From NCBI RefSeq assembly GCF_001423745.1, contig NZ_LMPC01000012.1:127981-191980 (forward strand): a DNA stretch of 64,000 bases. The letters are read 5' to 3'. Positions 60,958 through 64,000 of the stretch are shown piece after piece. Position 1 is the first letter of the stretch; the number at the start of each line of letters is the position of its first letter. The notes below the pieces were generated by a model that saw nothing but the letters and a program-made list of their open reading frames with translations, ran no database searches and was not told where the DNA came from. The translations under genes were made by a program, and so were the position numbers. Source of the stretch: Arthrobacter sp. Leaf337 (GTDB lineage: Bacteria; Actinomycetota; Actinomycetes; Actinomycetales; Micrococcaceae).

Positions 60958-62072
60958 GCACCTCCTCCCCGAAGAAAGGCCCGGTGGGCGTCGCCGTCAT
61001 CGGCGCCGGCAACATCAGCAAGCAGTACCTGGACAACCTCACGGTCTTCCCGGACCTGAAGGTCCACGTCATCGCCGACCTGTTCGAGGACGCCGCGGCC
61101 GCACGGGCGAAGGAATACGGAATCGCCGAATCCGGCGGCGTGGACGCCGCACTGAACCATCCCGACGTCGAAATCATCGTCAACCTCACCATCCCGGCCG
61201 CGCACGTGGAGGTGGCCACCGCGGCCGTCAACGCCGGCAAGCATGTCTGGACCGAGAAGCCGTTCTCGCTTGACCGGGAATCCGGGCTGGGGCTGCTGAA
61301 AGCGGCCGACGCCGCGGGGCTGCGGCTGGGCTGCGCCCCGGACACGTTCCTGGGCGCCGGGTTGCAGACCGCACGGCGGATCATTGAACGCGGCGACATC
61401 GGCACGCCGCTGACGGCCATGACCACCTTCCAGACCCCGGGACCGGAATCCTGGCACCCGAATCCGGCGTTCCTCTTCCAGTACGGCGCCGGGCCCCTGT
61501 TCGACATGGGCCCGTATTACCTCACCGCACTGGTCCAGACCTTCGGGTCCGTGCGCCGCGTGGCAGCTATCGGCTCCAAAGCCAAGGAAGTCCGCGTCAT
61601 CGGATCCGGACCCAAGCTGGGCGAGGAGTTCACGGTGGAGGTCCCCACGCATGTGTCCGCGATGGCCCAGTTCGAGGGCGGCCAGTCCTCGCACAGCGTC
61701 TTCTCGTTCGAGTCCCCCCGCCAGCGGATGGGCTTCGTGGAGATCACCGGCACGGAAGCGACCATCTCCCTCCCGGATCCCAACTATTTCGACGGCGATG
61801 TGCGGCTCTGGCGTGCGGGCGACGAAGAGTGGACCGTCATCCCCGCAACCGGCCCCACCAACGGCCGCGGCATGGGCGTGCTGGATATGGCCCGTTCCAT
61901 CCGGGCCGGGGTTCCGCACCGCGCCACGGGCAACCTCGCCTACCACGTGCTGGACACCATGGTCTCGATTTCCGAATCCGTTGAATCCGGCACCTTTGTC
62001 AACGTCGAAAGCTCCGCGCCCGCGTCCTCTGCCCTCCCCGAGGACTGGGACCCCACCGCTTCCACCCTCTAG
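60954..62072 (+). CDS. Gfo/Idh/MocA-family oxidoreductase lacking the usual catalytic His
   Basis: A 372-residue protein with dinucleotide loop GVAVIGAGNISKQY, EKP at residues 101-103 and the large substrate domain. At the catalytic site the conserved Asp184 is present in GPLFDMGPYYLTALVQ, but the residue four places on, normally His, is Tyr188. This GPLFDMGPYYLTALV form is found in a subgroup of Gfo/Idh proteins. Lacking His it may not be a standard C-H dehydrogenase. Third of four sugar-modifying genes so far in the operon; coupled to the TIM barrel upstream. Confidence 0.87.
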   Translation: MSTSSPKKGPVGVAVIGAGNISKQYLDNLTVFPDLKVHVIADLFEDAAAARAKEYGIAESGGVDAALNHPDVEIIVNLTIPAAHVEVATAAVNAGKHVWTEKPFSLDRESGLGLLKAADAAGLRLGCAPDTFLGAGLQTARRIIERGDIGTPLTAMTTFQTPGPESWHPNPAFLFQYGAGPLFDMGPYYLTALVQTFGSVRRVAAIGSKAKEVRVIGSGPKLGEEFTVEVPTHVSAMAQFEGGQSSHSVFSFESPRQRMGFVEITGTEATISLPDPNYFDGDVRLWRAGDEEWTVIPATGPTNGRGMGVLDMARSIRAGVPHRATGNLAYHVLDTMVSISESVESGTFVNVESSAPASSALPEDWDPTASTL

Positions 62073-62082
62073 GAACCAGGCA

Positions 62083-63279
62083 ATGAACTCCCCCGAAAGC
62101 ACGGACGGCACCAACCCCGACAACTCACCGCTGGGTGTGGCGATGATCGGCTACGCGTTTATGGGCAAGGCCCACTCGAACGCCTGGCGGAACGTCGCGT
62201 CCTACTTCGACGTCCCGGCCTTCGAGCAGAAAGTGCTCGTGGGCCGCGACGCCGGCCAGGTCGCGGCGGCCGCCAAGAAATACGGCTGGGCGGAAACAGC
62301 GACCGACTGGCGCTCGGTCCTGGAGCGGGACGACATTCATATTGTGGATATCTGCGCCCCGGGGTGGATGCATGCCGAGATCGCCGTCGCGGCGCTCGAG
62401 GCCGGCAAACATGTCCTGGTCGAGAAACCCCTGGCCAACACCCTGGCCGAGGCCGAAACGATGGCGGACGCCGCCCGGTCCGCCCGGGAACGCGGCGTGC
62501 AGTCCATGATCGGCTTCAACTACCGCCGCGTCCCGGCACTGGCCCTCGCGAAAGAGCTCATCGCCGAAGGCCGGCTCGGTACCGTCCGGCACGTCCGCGC
62601 CGCCTACCTGCAGGACTGGCTCGTGGACCCGGACTCCCCCATGACGTGGCGGCTGAACAAGGAAACCGCCGGGTCCGGCGCGCTGGGCGACATCGCCTCG
62701 CACGCGATCGACCAGGTCATGTTCCTGCTCGGCGGCACCGTCACGGAGGTCTCCGGCCGGCTGCACACTTTCGTTTCTCACCGCCCCGGCGCGGACGGCC
62801 CCGAAGAAGTAACGGTCGACGACGCCGCCTGGGCCACGCTCACCCTGGACTCCGGGACCATCGCCTCCGTTGAGGTCTCCCGCATGGCCACCGGACAGAA
62901 GAACTCCCTGAAACTGGAGATCTACGGGGACAAGGGCTCCCTCCTGTTCGACTTGGAAACCATCAACGAACTCGGCTTCCTGGACGCCACCCTCCCTGTC
63001 CGCGAACAGGGCTTCCGCCGGATCCTGGTCAACGAACCCGAGCACCCGTACATGGCCGCCTGGTGGCCGCAGGGCCACGTGATCGGCTGGGAACACACCT
63101 TCACGCACGAAATCCGGGACTTCCTTACCGCGATCGACGGCGGCACCCCGCCGTCGCCGTCGTTCGAAGAGGGCCTGGCCGTGCAGCGGGTGCTGGCCGC
63201 CATCGAAGAATCCGCCAACGCCAAGTCCTCCATCATCCAGCTCACCACTTCCCCCGTCCCCGCCATTGAAGGAGCCTGA
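62083..63279 (+). CDS. Gfo/Idh/MocA-family dehydrogenase (levoglucosan-dehydrogenase-like candidate)
   Basis: A 398-residue NAD(P)-dependent dehydrogenase. Dinucleotide loop GVAMIGYAFMGKAHSNAW, EKP (114-116, Lys115), Asp203 and His207 in GSGALGDIASHAID, and the C-terminal FEEGLAVQRVLAAIEESA typical of glycoside/inositol 3-dehydrogenases. The layout AYLQDWLVDPDSPMTWRLNKETAGSGALGDIASH resembles, from memory, the levoglucosan dehydrogenase of Pseudarthrobacter. It could oxidise C3 of a glucoside; substrate not provable here. ATG 62083 follows AGGAACC; RBS spacing is short. Confidence 0.88.
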   Translation: MNSPESTDGTNPDNSPLGVAMIGYAFMGKAHSNAWRNVASYFDVPAFEQKVLVGRDAGQVAAAAKKYGWAETATDWRSVLERDDIHIVDICAPGWMHAEIAVAALEAGKHVLVEKPLANTLAEAETMADAARSARERGVQSMIGFNYRRVPALALAKELIAEGRLGTVRHVRAAYLQDWLVDPDSPMTWRLNKETAGSGALGDIASHAIDQVMFLLGGTVTEVSGRLHTFVSHRPGADGPEEVTVDDAAWATLTLDSGTIASVEVSRMATGQKNSLKLEIYGDKGSLLFDLETINELGFLDATLPVREQGFRRILVNEPEHPYMAAWWPQGHVIGWEHTFTHEIRDFLTAIDGGTPPSPSFEEGLAVQRVLAAIEESANAKSSIIQLTTSPVPAIEGA

Positions 63280-63280
63280 C

Positions 63281-64000
63281 ATGCCCCGCCCGTACACCCT
63301 GTTCACCGGCCAGTGGGCCGACCTCCCCTTCGAGGAAGTCGCCAAACTCGCCTCAGGCTGGGGCTACGACGGCCTCGAAATCGCCGTCTCCGGGGACCAC
63401 CTGGACGCCTGGCGCTGGGACGAACCCGGCTACGTCGAGTCCAAACTTGCCGTCCTGGAGAAGTACAACCTGAAGGTCTGGGCCATCTCCAATCACCTCA
63501 AGGGCCAGGCTGTCTGCGATGACCCCATCGACTTCCGCCACGAAGCGATTGTCGGGTCCAAGGTCTGGGGCGACGGCGACCCCGAAGGCGTCCGCACCCG
63601 CGCCGCCGAGGAAATGAAACACACTGCCCGGCTTGCCAAAGCCCTCGGCGTGGACACCGTCGTCGGGTTCACCGGCTCCTCCATCTGGCAGTACGTCGCC
63701 ATGTTCCCGCCCGTCCCCGAGAAAGTCATCGAGGCCGGCTACCAGGACTTCGCGGACCGCTGGAACCCCATCCTGGACGTCTTCGACGAATGCGGGGTCC
63801 GCTTCGCCCACGAAGTCCACCCGAGCGAGATCGCCTACGACTACTGGACCACCGTCCGCACCCTCGAAGCGATCGGCCACCGGCCCGCGTTCGGGCTGAA
63901 CTGGGACCCGTCCCACTTCATGTGGCAGGGCATCGACCCGGTCTCCTTCATCTGGGACTTCAAGGACCGGATCTACCACGTGGACTGCAAGGACACCAAG
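63281..64000 (+). CDS. Sugar phosphate isomerase/epimerase-like TIM barrel (C-terminus beyond window)
   Basis: 240 codons visible. GYDGLEIAVSGDHLDAW, FAHEVHPSEIAYDYW (Glu, His) and LNWDPSHFMWQGIDP (Asp, His), then YHVDCKDTK supply the four metal-binding positions of the xylose isomerase-like fold. It is a different subgroup from the TIM barrel at 60196 and probably catalyses a distinct step. A GGAGG-type site precedes the ATG two bases after the previous stop. The operon continues past base 64000. Confidence 0.9.
   Translation, partial: MPRPYTLFTGQWADLPFEEVAKLASGWGYDGLEIAVSGDHLDAWRWDEPGYVESKLAVLEKYNLKVWAISNHLKGQAVCDDPIDFRHEAIVGSKVWGDGDPEGVRTRAAEEMKHTARLAKALGVDTVVGFTGSSIWQYVAMFPPVPEKVIEAGYQDFADRWNPILDVFDECGVRFAHEVHPSEIAYDYWTTVRTLEAIGHRPAFGLNWDPSHFMWQGIDPVSFIWDFKDRIYHVDCKDTK

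Overview
The window looks like a chromosomal segment of a high-GC actinobacterium of the Micrococcaceae, most likely Arthrobacter, Pseudarthrobacter or a close relative. The evidence is the strong G/C third-position bias, the RamB-type regulator divergent from isocitrate lyase, a DtxR/IdeR-type iron box, GTG/TTG starts and many 4-base stop/start overlaps. I see no rRNA, tRNA, CRISPR array, phage or recognisable insertion sequence. About 60 protein genes fill the window and no gene-free stretch exceeds 300 bases.

Layout. 1-10.8 kb: an ArsR/SRPBCC pair, an RluA-type pseudouridine synthase, a DedA protein, PEP carboxylase, a small membrane protein, a dinucleotide-binding reductase divergent from an aldo/keto reductase-TetR pair, a second TetR and a DUF1684-like protein. 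10.8-19.7 kb: an SDR/acyl-CoA dehydrogenase operon, a GH76 glycosidase, an iron(III) ABC operon behind an IdeR-type box, a YdeI-like and a VOC-like protein. 19.7-31.2 kb: a catabolic locus around a PucR-type regulator. On the minus side lie an MHS transporter, a thiamine-diphosphate enzyme, an aldehyde dehydrogenase, a YtcJ-like amidohydrolase and a HyuC/AllC-like amidase. On the plus side lie a second MHS transporter, RidA and RraA. 31.3-38.1 kb: a NUDIX-like protein, two poorly known proteins, queuine tRNA-ribosyltransferase (tgt), a solitary AbiEi/nuclease-like gene framed by two ~70-bp palindromes, a YhhQ queuosine-precursor transporter and a vitamin B6/HMP kinase. 38.2-47 kb: a serpin lipoprotein, a DUF1801 protein, pyruvate:quinone oxidoreductase (poxB), a KgtP-like carrier, and divergently a two-component system fused into an operon with an orphan TAXI binding protein. 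47-52 kb: ramB, aceA and aceB (glyoxylate shunt). 52-64 kb: a CynX-type carrier, then a ROK repressor divergent from a long sugar operon that runs off the window: three Gfo/Idh/MocA oxidoreductases, an odd companion protein, a Tat lipoprotein with two ABC permeases but no ATPase, and two xylose-isomerase-like TIM barrels.

Central metabolism is well represented: ppc, poxB, aceA and aceB manage the C2/C3/C4 node. The 54.9-64 kb operon has the gene types expected for a 3-keto-sugar route (oxidation, elimination, hydration, reduction), like the levoglucosan pathway.

Three distinct families of intergenic palindromes occur repeatedly, mostly between convergent genes. One family brackets the AbiEi-like nuclease gene that separates tgt from its transporter. 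That arrangement, the sugar operon and the PucR locus are the best candidates for undescribed biology. All functions are read from sequence and memory of families, with no database search.
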